Source: Diphasiastrum complanatum | Lineage: Eukaryota > Streptophyta > Lycopodiopsida > Lycopodiales > Lycopodiaceae | NCBI GenBank assembly: GCA_029204225.1 | Contig: MU832030.1 | Location: forward strand, 26,732 to 90,731 | DNA length: 64,000 nucleotides | Direction of reading: 5' to 3' | Shown here: piece after piece, positions 28,968 to 47,990 of the stretch | Layout: each line of letters begins with the position of its first letter | Position numbering within the stretch: position 1 is the stretch's first letter | Program-made: the position numbers and the translations under genes | Notes under the pieces: generated by a model | The model's input: only the letters and a program-made list of their open reading frames with translations | Told to the model about the DNA's origin: nothing | The model's database searches: none

Positions 28968-31900
28968 ATGTCAAAAATTTCTTTTCAAATGTCGTCCCGG
29001 GCACGATGTGTTCCGTTAAAGGACAAGAAAAAACACATGTTTTATTTTACGAAAGGTGTAAATAACATGAAACTTGATGAACTATTTATCAATGTTGTTG
29101 AGAAGAGCGGAAGAGGGGATAGTCCATTTAAAGTGCAAGGTAGAGTACTTAAATATCGGCCCGACGATGACGAGGAGCAAGAGGGCTTGGTCAAGGTTCT
29201 TGTTGGATGAAGGAATGTTGAAGATTCGACTTGGCCGAGATGAAGTTGTTAAAACATATTTTGACAAAGCCCTTGTGACATTGGTAGGTACACTCAAAGA
29301 AGAATTTATAAATTTTTACTTAGATCATCAGTCTCATTTGGAATGAATTAGGTTTTGGATTATTTAGTACTGTAACAATTGCATTCTATGCTGAGCATAG
29401 ATTACATTATGATTATGCGAAGTTCTCTAATATTATTTTTCTGTTTTTTGTCATATAGAGCCTCAAACAATGTCTACAGAACGTGTTGGATGTTGTTGCT
29501 GAGAGGAAGGATCTAATCTTTTCTTCTCGTGGTACAAAGTCAAGGGCTTTGGGACGTGGCAAAATAGCTTCCTCCACTGTCCCTTCCAACATTGATGGTA
29601 CCGAAAGATCTGCACCCTCAGAATCAGCCCCTTTTCCGGAAAAAAAAAAAGATCTCAGGCTCCTATACATACTGAAGAGGGTATAAAGAAACCGAGGTCT
29701 AGAAACAAATCAATGGCCAAGCAACCCAAAGTAATTCCCTCTTAAGAAAGTAGAAAAAATAAACAGAAAAGTCCACTTTAATTTTGCCCGGAGCCTCCAT
29801 CCAACCTCTGAGTGCTTCATCTAAGATTTCCAAACTTAGAAATGAAATTTATAAAACAAAACCAATTAGAGAAACTACTTTGATTTTGGATATAGACCAG
29901 TGTGATCATCCTCCCATTGATCCTTCGACCAATTGAGGTTCGTGAGCCCAATGAAACACATGTACATAACTTAAAAATTAAATTTAAAGATCATATGCAA
30001 GCAATTGTGACCTTGTTTATTGTTTTGGTAGATCCCACTGAGTGTGCCACTGTCCCAGGAGTATCTCCATGTTGTTTCTTTCCGAACTGTTAGTGCCATT
30101 GTGTTCGCTGGGTTGACAGTGGAAGAAGCTAAACTTCTTGCCTAGGACCACAACATTGACCAAGACTATCGGATGAAGATGACGGTCATACAAAGAAAGA
30201 TTTTCTCACAAAGAATTTGTCAGAGTTTCCAAAGCTGGAGATATTAACCAGTTGGAGCTGAAAGCACTTTGTGCCCAAGAAACGGGCCTGCCATTTGATT
30301 CTAAGAATCCAACGTAGAGCTTGATTAAATATGATAACTTTTATCAGCTTGCATTTTGTAGTGGCCAAGTAATTGTTTTACTATGCTTAGCATAGAATGT
30401 TTGGTTCAAAAGTTTTCAAAATTAATAAATAAAATTTTCAAAGCTTTTAATATTTTATCTTTGTGATATTATTTTTCAGGTTTGGGCGCTTGTGGATAAA
30501 ATTTTTGAAAAATGAAAAATTTTTGAAATAGAGGGCCAACCAGCTCGAGGAGGCTCAAAATCATATTAAAAAAAAAAAAAGGTTATTGCCACCACTCACA
30601 CATTAAAACTCATACCAACAGAGATGGGTATTTTTGAATGAAAAAACATACAAGGTATAAATTCCTCCGAGCTCGTAATCAGTGTCCTTTCGAGGGTTGT
30701 CCTTTCGAGGATTGCTGATCGTCAGCTCTCCCTTGCTGAAATGGGCAAGGAATTTCAGAGGTCAAAATTTTTTTATAAACTTTTAAATAACATTTTTTTA
30801 ATAGTATTTGCAAGTTTTGTTATTTTTTTGTGATACTGATCAATAATTTGTTTTTTAATATCGGCATAAATTATTCATGAAAGTTCAAGAGGCCCTCGTA
30901 ACAGAGTTGAACTATAATGATTTTGAGGAGTGTCAGAGGGTTTATCCTCTGAGTAGTAAAAATGAAGCTCTCACTCTTTTTTTGATATTATTTAGAGGTA
31001 TGGTATTCACTTCACTCATGCTTAGCATAGAAATATACTAATTTTTTATTTTGAACATTCATATCTTATGCTAAGCATAGTAATTATATTCTCTTTGCTA
31101 GTTTGATCTCAAGCCTAGCACATATTTAATTTACTAATTATTTATTATGTTCATCGTTAGTACCTTCTTAAAATCGAAATTTTTTAATTACTTGTTTTGT
31201 ACATCTTATGCTAAGCATAGTTGCATTCTCTCTTCTTTCAGTCAACTAAAGAAAATAAAGTCCTTCTAAAGCAATTTAAACGACATATTCTTAAAGCGAA
31301 GGTAGAAAAAAAAGACAGAGAAAGATTGGCACGGGGTGAGACTATTGTCAAGGATGATTCAACAGAGACTTTCCTCCCGAAATGTGTCGATGATCAACCG
31401 TGTTTTTACACAGTGGAAGAAGGAGATTGTAGGAAATTTTTAAAAATTTTAAAGAAAAGACTCTACACTCTTTGCATAGCAGACATCTCCTATGGATTTC
31501 AGATGAAAGAATCTCTAAATGATGATTCTCCATTCAAATTCACTGAGATCCATAGTGTGATGCAAGGATGTCTTGAAATCACAACTTCTCCTATTTGGAG
31601 AGTTGTAATATTTCATTCAAGCTAGCAGTCAGCTTCAGTGCAAAAAGCTCTTCTAACTTTTTGCAATGCTGGGATTGAAAATGTTGTATGGTATGTCTTT
31701 AACTTTTTTAAAACTTAACTTTATTTGTTTTAATTTTTAAATAGTTTATGCTTAGCATAGATCATTGTTTAAAATAATAATCTACTTTTTTTTTGTAGGT
31801 ACAAGCCCAATGTTCGCAATGCTGGTGGTGCACGGTTGTGCAACGAGATTGAATACATAACCATTGGTTATTATTCATTGGATGGCAAACGTTCGATATC

Positions 31901-32381
31901 GGACTGACCAGCCTTGGGAACTTGTTCTAATTTCCAACAGTAACAAAGAAGTTGAAAAATCCGATGACAGATTCCGTGGCTTGTCCTTATCAAAAGCCAC
32001 AATAATTAATTAATCATCTTGTTGAATTTTTTTCACACCTAGTAGATTGGGTTTTAGATTTGTTTAGCGGTAGCAACACTACAAGCGCATGCGTTGTGCA
32101 AAAAGGCAGACATGTTGCTGATGTAGAATTAGATTCTAGCTTAGTAGAATTTATAAGAATGTGAATGAAGTCTATCTCAGTTTTGCCGGATGAATTAGCT
32201 GAGGTAGGATCCTCCTGCTAGTGGAAAAGTGGGTGACACAAGGGAGTTTGCAGATGTACTAGTTCAAGATTATAATATTGTAACTGTAGAGGAAACCGTG
32301 GAAGAGGTTGTCGTTGTTTCTACTGAGGCTCCTTTACAAAAGCCCAAAGATGTCAATGACCTTAATGACTTTTGGGAATAG
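28968..32381 (+). pseudogene. Broken multi-exon gene with N4/N6 DNA methyltransferase motifs (and possible ParB-like segment)
   Basis: Coding-like pieces lie at 28968-29346 (one frameshift), 29461-29745 (basic linker, shift at a poly-A run), 29900-30180, 30481-30995 (broken), 31242-31690 and 31799-32381. The fifth piece has CIADISYGF at 31476-31502, a variant of the catalytic DPPY of amino-methyltransferases. It continues past a TAG to NVVW, splices (GTATGT 31691, TTGTAG 31798) into YKPN and NEIEYITIGY. After a frameshift, WVLDLFSGSNTT near 32048-32083 is the SAM-binding FxGxGT motif, followed by GRHVADVELD. Catalytic motif before SAM motif is the order of beta-type N4/N6 enzymes. The 29.9-30.18 kb piece (HVHNLKIKF, GLTVEEAKLLA, then TAG, DHN) recalls ParB-like domains; this is weak. 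The end VNDLNDFWE is followed by TAG at 32379-32381. Confidence 0.6.
29347..31798 (+). other. Palindrome-bearing presumed introns of the methyltransferase-like gene
   Basis: Further TATGCTNAGCATA copies are at 29386, 30381, 31017, 31066, 31206 and 31746. All lie outside the segments that look coding and before acceptor-like TTTCAG, CATATAG or TTGTAG sequences. Confidence 0.55.
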
Positions 32382-32879
32382 TGTACTCATCTAGCTATTT
32401 TAAACATATGAATATCAAACTTTTTCGGCAGGAAGTTTTTAAATTCATTTACATTTTTTAGATATTATTTGCTACTTGAAATATTTTTAAATTTTTTTAA
32501 ATATTTTTTTCAATATTACTCTGTAAGGTAAATTACTAAATGTTTATTTTAATTAATGTTGCTCTGAAATGACAATATTGTTTTCAATTTGTTCTAAAAT
32601 CATATTTTCAAAAAAGTAATGGATATTATCAAGACCTTGTGACATTTCACATGTCTTAGCATTCATATGACACTCAATTTTTACAATGTGTTATTAGAGT
32701 GCAAAAGTGAAATTGCAAAAGTTTTGTTTGTATCCCCAAAAAAAGAGAAATTATATGATAAGCGTTATTGTGTTTCCACGAGATGTCCGGAGACCGGATT
32801 ATTTGTGGTGATGGTCCGACCAATGGCCCATTACCTCACGTAATTGTCGTTCGGCTGATTTTTTTTTTACGTCTCTCAC

Positions 32880-32882
<3 letters not shown>
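32382..32882. other. A/T-rich unassigned sequence
   Basis: No gene, repeat copy or TIR was recognised. A second transposon end was looked for here without success. Confidence 0.4.
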
Positions 32883-32955
<73 letters not shown>

Positions 32956-33161
32956 GCGCTCTCCCTCTCTCTCTCCTGCGCTCTCTCACCCTCTCCCGTG
33001 CTCTGTTTCTCTCTCTGTGCTCTCCCTCCCTTTCTCTTTCTCTCTCCTGCCCTCTCCCTTTCTCTCTCCCATGCTCTCTCTCTTGCGCTCTATCTCTCTC
33101 TGCCCTGCTCTTTCCCTACCCCGCTCTCTCTCTACCGCGTTCACGCTCTTTCTCTCCCTAC

Positions 33162-33228
<67 letters not shown>
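32883..33228. repeat. CT-rich array: two pure (CT)n tracts with diverged CT-rich middle
   Basis: Pure (CT)n runs at 32883-32953 and 33165-33228 flank about 210 bp of CT-rich sequence with interspersed TGCG, CCTGC and ACGC. The long Ser/Leu frames here are artefacts of the repeat. Confidence 0.9.
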
Positions 33229-33229
<1 letters not shown>

Positions 33230-33673
33230 TGCGTTCACGCTCTCCCTCATTTAAATTAAAAGACAGCGTTCACGCTCTCCTCTAAAACGAGTAAAAAAAT
33301 AATATAGGGCCCAAACAGGCCCAAAAATCAGCCAAACGGCAATTACGAAATGGGAATATCTTTTCCTTTATCTATGTATATATTGTGCAAAGAATGATTC
33401 TAATCCGAAGTACCTATCACCACAACAACAAATTCTTCCTTGGATATCAATTATCCTAGGTGACTTCAATTAAATAACAAAAAACAATAAAAACTTTGAT
33501 TCAATTTTGTTTAGAAAATCTTTGATCCAAAAACTTTATAAAATTATAAAAAATGTAGTAGATAGTGGCCATGGGAAGTATGCGTATCAGCAAGCCGAGA
33601 CCGACAAATTATTTTTGGACCTAAAAACTCATGACCATTAGGTGACTTGATGGTTTCCTGTCAATAATGTACT

Positions 33674-33797
33674 GTTGCATTCAAGTTTTAGGTCATCGTG
33701 CATCATTCATCATTTCACAATCATTAACAATGGATGTTGCATTCAAGTTTTAGGTCATCGTGCATCATTCATCATTTCACAATCATTAACAATGGAT
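33674..33797. repeat. Perfect tandem duplication of 62 bp
   Basis: 33674-33735 and 33736-33797 are identical (GTTGCATTCAAGTTTTAGGT ... CAATGGAT). It is a recent duplication in non-coding DNA. Confidence 0.95.
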
Positions 33798-34255
33798 GGT
33801 GCAGGATAGAATTTTATGAAATCTGTACCTTAATGCCTTGGTTTTTGGTGAATAAATAGTGTCTAGATTTATTGCAATCATTAAAAATCCTTTGTATTAA
33901 TGTGCTAGTTTTGGAAGGTTAAACTCACTGTAGATTTGTTCCTACTATGTGAATTCTTTTAATTTGTGGAGCATATATGGTCACCATAACCAGGTTCTAC
34001 CAGCCATTTGGTGCACTTGGCAGATTACAAATGGTAGAGACCCATAATCTATCACAAAAATTGACATGAAATCATTCGGTACTAGGTAATGGTCATTGGT
34101 AGGGCCATTATCACAAATAATCCAAGACCCCAAGCAATGAATGGTGGAAACCACGAGCTCTCAAAGGACCAATTATAGCCTGACCAATTAACTATTAACT
34201 CATGTGATTGTTACAAAGATGAGGGTCCGGGCCGGAATGCCCGCGTCCAGCGTCC
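33798..34255. other. Unassigned intergenic sequence
   Basis: No coding signal or repeat was recognised. Confidence 0.4.
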
Positions 34256-34428
34256 GGACCCAGACGCGTCCGACCCCCTGACGCGGGGTCGGTCGCGTCT
34301 AATTGTTTTTTTTTTTTAACTAGAAACCCTAAAAAATTAAAAAAAATTAAAAACGGACGTGTCCGTACCACCAGAAGCACCCCTGGCTTCATTTTTTTTT
34401 TAATTTCTTTTAGTCTAGATTTTTTTTT

Positions 34429-34464
<36 letters not shown>

Positions 34465-34498
34465 AGATGCGTCCGGGACGCGGACGCGTCCGGGTCCC
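34256..34498. repeat. MITE-like element with CpG-rich inverted ends
   Basis: GGACCCAGACGCGTCCG at 34256-34272 is an inverted match to CGGACGCGTCCGGGTCCC at 34481-34498. The 200 bp between are A/T-rich, with a poly-T tract near 34306 and a poly-A tract of about 30 nt at 34433-34462. Further copies of GACGCG/CGCGTC lie just inside and outside the ends. Confidence 0.5.
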
Positions 34499-35549
34499 GC
34501 TTCCTTAGAATTGTCATTCCCTGTGATTTTTATGTTTTTTTTATGACTCTAGAGTCTAGACATAGTGGAACTAATCTTTTATGCTAAATTTAAAGTTTTT
34601 TTTTCATTTTCTGGTCAAATTTGTTTGATTCCTTGTGGGCGTCAGATCTAGTTTTGGAGCTTTTTGAACAGCGCAAGTCTGTGTAGTGGGCAATAATTTT
34701 CAAAGCAGGTTTGGAGCCCTATATTAATTATGCAAAATAATATGGGCCACAAAAAGGCTTAAAAATCAAGCGAGTGACAATTATGTAATATGTGAACCCT
34801 TTTTGTAGTACAAGCAAACAATGAAAATGCTCATAATCAAATAGCTCGCGCAATAAGACAGCAAAACGCAATTTTTTAAACTTGCATTGAAATACCAGTT
34901 AGGAAAGAGGCGCTTCATAATGTTGGCATGTATCAATTTGCTTCTTACATTGCCCTTACAACCAGAGAGAAGTGGTGCTTCTCCACTTATAATAACCAAC
35001 AGATTTCACCCACAACCTGAGTTTCTTACTTGTAGACTAATTGTAATAGCCTTCCTGGAGACAGAGTTCTCAAACCTACCTTCATAATATGTAATATAGC
35101 AACTTTACACAATAACCAACTTATGCAAAAGTGTAAGTAGAGATTTACAGGTAGCAGCATACCATGTACACAAACACACTAATGTTACGAAACAGATGGC
35201 TAGGACTCCCAGCTCTGACTACAAAGCATCTCAAAATGTATCGTAAGATGCAAACAATTATCATCCTCCAGAATTTCATCTGATAGATAAAAGGCAAAGC
35301 CTCATAAGCTACTAAAGTCACGACCAAGATATATAAATTCTCTTCCTGGATTTGGGATTTTACCAAATCAAGCGATTGAAATACTTGTCTTAGTAGACTG
35401 AAGACTGCAGCAAGATTTCACCTCGTGGTATTGATCACAGACGTGAGTGAGGAAAGTGGCGTAAATCAGCCACTTTCTACCATGGTGCAGTGGACCATGC
35501 AGACCAAACAGCAAAGAAACTCCCTGACTGGGAGAAAGAACGGACCTAA
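34499..35549. other. 3' flank of the MFT-like gene
   Basis: No independent gene is seen. The minus-strand sequence just below 35550 is the expected 3' UTR. No clear AATAAA was found close to the stop. Confidence 0.4.
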
Positions 35550-43108
<7,559 letters not shown>

Positions 43109-43182
43109 CCTGCTATGAACAGGCGTCTGAGGCATTATTATTATTATTTCGGTATCAAGAAGTTCTCAAAACCTTGCAACCA

Positions 43183-43189
43183 TTAAATA
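43183..43189 (-). promoter_or_regulatory. Putative TATA box of the MFT-like gene
   Basis: TATTTAA on the minus strand, about 75 bp upstream of the chosen ATG. The distance is somewhat short for a TATA with a normal 5' UTR but possible. Confidence 0.45.
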
Positions 43190-43435
43190 GAGAGCTCAAT
43201 TCTTGAAACGATTCGGTTTCTATCGCATCACCAAGACGATGCTTCTTTAGATTCAAGCAATTATGAAGCTAATATCGTATCAAAACTATGGATCGCAAAT
43301 ATAATGCACAGATTAGCGAGAAGAATAGCACAAGACAGACGAGACGGTCTTCAGTCTTGGATCGTGAGAAATCCTCGTTATCTACAGGTTTGAGCCCCAC
43401 GCCGTTAGATGTGATCCCAGTCGATCTATCTCTGC

Positions 43436-43975
43436 CACGTGTCACCAAAAAGTACCGTAGATTTAACTCCAACTGGCAAGTATGACACGTGGCTACAATC
43501 TAACCGGGAAGGCGTAAACGGACGATGCCGGTGAGCACACTCATGGACGAGAGAGAGGGAGCGACGGTACAAGCCCTCCGTTGGCGACGCGTAGCAAAGG
43601 ATCTTAAACGCGGAGCGATTTAAAGCCGCCACGGTTCAGTTCTGCGATAGCCATTCAGATTTCGCCACGCGTTAGACCAGGCTCCGTCAGAAAGACTCCA
43701 AGTGGTGGCCAGCCACATGGCAAGCATCCAATTGGTCAAGGCATTACGCTAGCTGTGTAGAATACGCCCCACCGACACGTAGACGGACAGAGGAGCCTTT
43801 CAAACGTCCCTTTCGTGTGCCTTTCCCGGTCAGCCTTCAAGTTGCCGTGGACACGTGCCCCAATGTGGAGCCTCTGGAATATGGCAATAATAGGGATTTT
43901 TTTTTTTTCCGCTCGAGTCTCAAGGCGTGAGGGATATTTAGGCATACATGTGGAGCAAGCAGCTTTTGCCACGTG
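43436..43975 (-). promoter_or_regulatory. Four G-box/ABRE motifs upstream of the MFT-like gene
   Basis: CACGTG occurs at 43436-43441, 43486-43491, 43852-43857 and 43970-43975, with a fifth in intron 1 at 42807-42812. GCCACGTGT and GACACGTGG are typical ABRE contexts. In Arabidopsis MFT is controlled by ABA-pathway factors including the bZIP ABI5, so these are good candidates for binding sites; regulation here is inferred. Confidence 0.65.
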
Positions 43976-44834
43976 TTGAGAGCCCTGTTTCTGTCTGACC
44001 ACGTTCGATGACGGGCAGACGTCGACTGAAGGGCACCAATTCCCCTTCACGCACGTTACTTTTGAACGGAAATGCAATTGACTCTTCTGCCAGGCAGTCA
44101 GGAAAGCTGGCATTTTTTAAGGAATGAAATCGGCATCTTTTCTCAAAAACCTACAATTACGAAATTTTGTAAAAATTTTTACATGATAAATTTGAGATTT
44201 TATAAGGAAAAATCGGCAAGTAGAAGCATATCGCCCTATTAGTAACCGGAATACGCCTTAGGATATGGGATATTTTGGGGAAACCTCAAAAAAGTTTCCC
44301 AAACACTACTTCTGCCCTCCCCTCAACTATAACGTTTGAAAGTAGTGCTCGGGAAACCCTTTTTGAGTCATCCTAAAAATAACTTGCATTTTTTAAAACT
44401 TCTCAATTTATTAGGACTATTACTTACAAAGAAATACCCTGGTGCATTTATTCATTAAAAAAAACTAATTGGTACATTGATGAAAAATATATGCACACGC
44501 CAAAGGGGAAGTTTAAAAGTAAGCTCAAGCAAGAGCGAAGCTTGCAGTAAAGCTAAGATTAATCCAGATCCTTGCATTAAATATAAAAATGCATAAACTA
44601 TTATGAGTTATGAACCTGTATGAGAAATCAAAAAACTTTTTATAATATTGATTTTTAGAAATATTGCCGCTTTCATTTCTATACTTTGCCGATTTTCTTA
44701 AGCACTAATTGAAAGCCTCACTTATTTATATATTAGATGAGTTTGAGTTGAAAATTTGAGTTTTATTTTTTGATTTTTTTCAATTGAAAAAATGTTTGAG
44801 TTTATTTTTTAAATGTGCACTAGAAAGCTACACT

Positions 44835-44837
<3 letters not shown>
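43976..44837. other. Unassigned sequence upstream of the MFT-like gene
   Basis: No gene. A/T-rich from 44100 onward. Confidence 0.4.

Positions 44838-44892
<55 letters not shown>
44838..44892. repeat. (GA)n microsatellite
   Basis: About 55 bp of GA, followed by a GC-rich patch (44935-45020) with GGGAAGGGCC / GGCCCTTCCC in inverted orientation. Confidence 0.95.
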
Positions 44893-44893
<1 letters not shown>

Positions 44894-47179
44894 TTGTTGT
44901 TTGCATTTTATTTTTTTTGGGTGGGGGAGTTCACCCTCCGCGGCAGTTCCACTGGGGAAGGGCCTTCAACAGAGGGCGGTAGCCCAAGGCGGAAGGCCCT
45001 TCCCACGGCGAAATGGCCGCGAAAGTGACCTTCTGCGGCATGAAAACTTTTTTACTTTTTTTTTATCTCTATTTTCTGCCATAAATTTTTATGACATGCA
45101 CCTTCCGCACGAAAGGTCATGTAAATTTTTTTCACATGCACCTTCCGCATCTAAAATTGTTGTAAAAAAGAGGCGCAAAAATTACGTTTTTGTGAGGCAC
45201 CTTTTTCTTCATGAAAATGCAAGAAAAAAATTTACGTCTTTAAAAAGACATGGTATACCATTCATATATTTTTGTAATTTTTAATCTAGAAAAATCCTAG
45301 TATTTCTTAATGATATATTTTTCAAGTGATCATCATCTTTCCACCAAATAAAGTAGCCATCATTTCTTGTGATTTTCTTGTTTACAATAAACTCCAAGGA
45401 AAGAATACATTTAGAAATAGATTTTTTATATAATATTTTCTATAGTTAAGAGACAATCTAAATTTTTTAAAATTTTGCAATTTTTCCATTCAGGAAAGAT
45501 ATGGAAACTTTACATGTTGAAAAAAAAGACTACAAACTACTTTGCACCAAGTAACAAGGTTGAATATGTAAAATCACTTTACTTGATCTATTGTTTATTA
45601 AGAAATCCTTTCACACCAATAAACCACAAAGAGTCCAAACCCATTCTTTACCTACCTATAATTTTTTTTCATATGGGCCACATTTTGTGGCCTTTTATAA
45701 GTCGTAATATGCTTTTGAATCAGCTTTATCAATTCACTCGGAATTATCTTTTTAGTGAACTTTGCTTGATAAAATAGTTGTAAAACCACGGTCATGTCGT
45801 ATGGGGCCACACTTTGTGACCCTTTTGTTGTTCAATTTAGTAAGGTTGGTTTCCCACAAGCGGCAAGTCCTTTTGCCTGGCCCTTTCACTTGCCATTTCT
45901 TGAACCTTGGCAAGTGAGTTGACGGGCAATGGACCACCCATGTTACACACTTGGTTGGTAAGTGTTATAGAAGGGCCATAATAGGATTGGCCAATTTGAA
46001 TCTTGACATATGATTGGTCCATTTTATTTCTTGTGTTTTGAAAAGCAAGTATGAAACTTTTCATGTTAAAAGATTGAAGGGTGCTATAAAGTTTTTTTCC
46101 AAGTAATCAACTTCCAATTGAAATGGTCAAAATTGAAAGGCATTTCATTGAAAGGAATATTGGCAATGAAGGGTTGAGAAGACTTCAAAATTTAATCCAA
46201 ATGCTAGGGGCAACCAAGGGGACAGTGCCTAGCCTAAGATATGGCTTTCCCCCTATGTGGCAATGGGTCCATGCCATGTCATCCGCCACATAGTGACAAT
46301 TGCATGTTAACGTGAAAGGATGGGAGTCCCATTTTTTCTCCTTGACCAATGGGAGAGCTCTATTGTAAATTTTGGACTTGCCAGACATGTAGTGTGAAAT
46401 GGGCATATTGGAGAATGATCTTATTAGTGATCTGTGCACCTCAAAAAATGGCTATGAAATTATGGCTAGATAATTGAATTGTTGTTGAAATCAAGTGTGA
46501 AAGTCACCAAAAAATCTTTTTAAAGCATAAAAGATGGCGAGGAAGACCCATTTTTATGGCTGAATTTTGTCACGAGTCTAATTTATACATGTACGAGTCA
46601 TAAATTCTCTTCCTAAATTTTTTCACAACCCTTTTATAAGCATAATGCTATTGTGAAAAATTCTTTGTGGACTTTAGATTTCATAATATGCCCCAAAATT
46701 AGGTGAGGTTCTAGAAAAAAAAAAATCAAAAATTTCAACATGCAAAAAGATAAGGTGAGGACACTTTGAAAGTTCATAAAATAATTTCATGAACAACTTT
46801 GTAATCACAGACTTGGGTGCACATAGCCTCAATTCATAATTTCTTGAGGAAGGGCAACCTTTGCAAGATTTCAGCACCTTCATGATCATGAAGGGATCTT
46901 TCGCACAAGTCCTTTACGTTCAAATGGTGTTGGTAGTTGAGTGATGATATTAGCATGTGGTGGTAGTAGAGATGAAGATCCTTTTAGCAATGGCAATAGC
47001 AAACTCTGCTTTGGCCGAAAAGATAACTTTTGACCAACTTTGGTTTGAAGGATCCCTCGCTCACATATTGTTGTCATCTAGGGAGTTCCTTGAAATTCAT
47101 ACTACCACATAGGCAATCCATACTCGTCTTCAAACATGTTTAGGAGTTGATAACTAGCATGTACTTCACACAAATCTAC
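44893..47179. other. Intergenic, no recognised gene
   Basis: Only short frames without homology. ACATGCACCTTCCGCA occurs twice (45096 and 45137). 45680-46080 has repeated phrases on ccacattttgtggcc. Confidence 0.4.
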
Positions 47180-47420
47180 CAAATCCTAGGATTTTAAACA
47201 TTGAAAAGAATTTGCCTTTTTCACATTATGTCTATCCTATGGATGTTGCCCACAAATCTTTCCCTCATCATGAATCAATGTGTTAGAGGAGGGCAATCTT
47301 CCTCACACTACAATAAGCTATTTATTGCTTCTTCTACATTGCTCACAAACGCATGAATTTCAACAATTGAGTATCAAATCATTGACAAGAACTACTCATT
47401 CATTTCAATAGGTTCCAATA
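47180..47420. repeat. Direct repeat, copy 1 of about 240 bp
   Basis: CCTAGGATTTTAAACATTGAA ... GAGTATCAAATCATTGA matches 47991-48248 with about 85-90 percent identity by eye. Copy 2 has an extra 60-70 bp near 48070-48140. Confidence 0.75.
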
Positions 47421-47659
47421 ATGTGTTTTGACTCAAATGTTAGATAAATCAACAATCTAGATTCAATTTGGAAACCATCATTCCCAAGGGCATAATAATG
47501 GGACCTCATTTTTTTCTATGAATATTATTGGATGTTGTTTCCAACCCTCAATATATATAGCCACAATGATAAAATTTCAAAATATGGAGTCCTCATAGAT
47601 GGAATCTAGAAACATAGCCTTCATCAATTGAATCATTGGCATAACTATGGAAATAAGTA

Positions 47660-47900
47660 GCCACTTTCCTGGCCCCATGTATTACCTATAGGTGTTTGTA
47701 GCCCCTCACATATTCAAGCACTAAGCAAACCTAGTGCCTTGTGGGATTAAGTCACATTATGATTGTTTGTGGGCACCACATATACAAGCTATGTACCAGG
47801 CTTGAGCCATGTGGCAAGAAGTCATGGACCATAAGTGCTTCTGGGCCTGGCATATTCCGGCTAAATACTAGGCTCATCAATGTGACCCATGCATACACAG
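47660..47900. repeat. Degenerate short tandem repeat
   Basis: About three units of roughly 75 bp on the theme TGTTTGTGGGCACCACATAT / AGCTATGTACCAGGCTTGAG. It lies between the two copies of the 240-bp direct repeat. Confidence 0.45.
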
Positions 47901-47990
47901 GTTTTTCACTTAAAATGATGGGGAGGGGGATGCATGTATGGGTAGGAGCATGCATGGCCCTCCTCCCAATAATAGAAACTACTAACTGTC

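Larger units (their letters stand above)
20657..32381. mobile_element. Second DNA-transposon locus: DDE transposase plus methyltransferase-like cargo
   Basis: A minus-strand transposase gene (27568 down to 20657, interrupted by an LTR element) and a divergent plus-strand gene with DNA-methyltransferase motifs (28968-32381) flank a shared region rich in the palindrome TATGCTNAGCATA. I take them as one element because they are adjacent and divergent and because the interruption is a clean later insertion. I could not find terminal inverted repeats, so the outer limits given are only those of the recognisable genes. The methyltransferase gene could instead be a neighbouring, unrelated locus. Confidence 0.45.

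Noticed and set aside
28161-31760. CRISPR-like array from the spaced TATGCTNAGCATA repeats
   Set aside because: Spacing is irregular (tens to over a thousand bases), the repeats are short palindromes with variants, and the context is a plant nuclear genome.
32768-33285. Long Ser/Leu frames in the CT arrays, and similar Glu/Arg frames at 38.6-38.9, 40.7-41.0, 41.25-41.5 and 44.8-45.3 kb
   Set aside because: They are translations of dinucleotide repeats, which have no stop codons in any frame.
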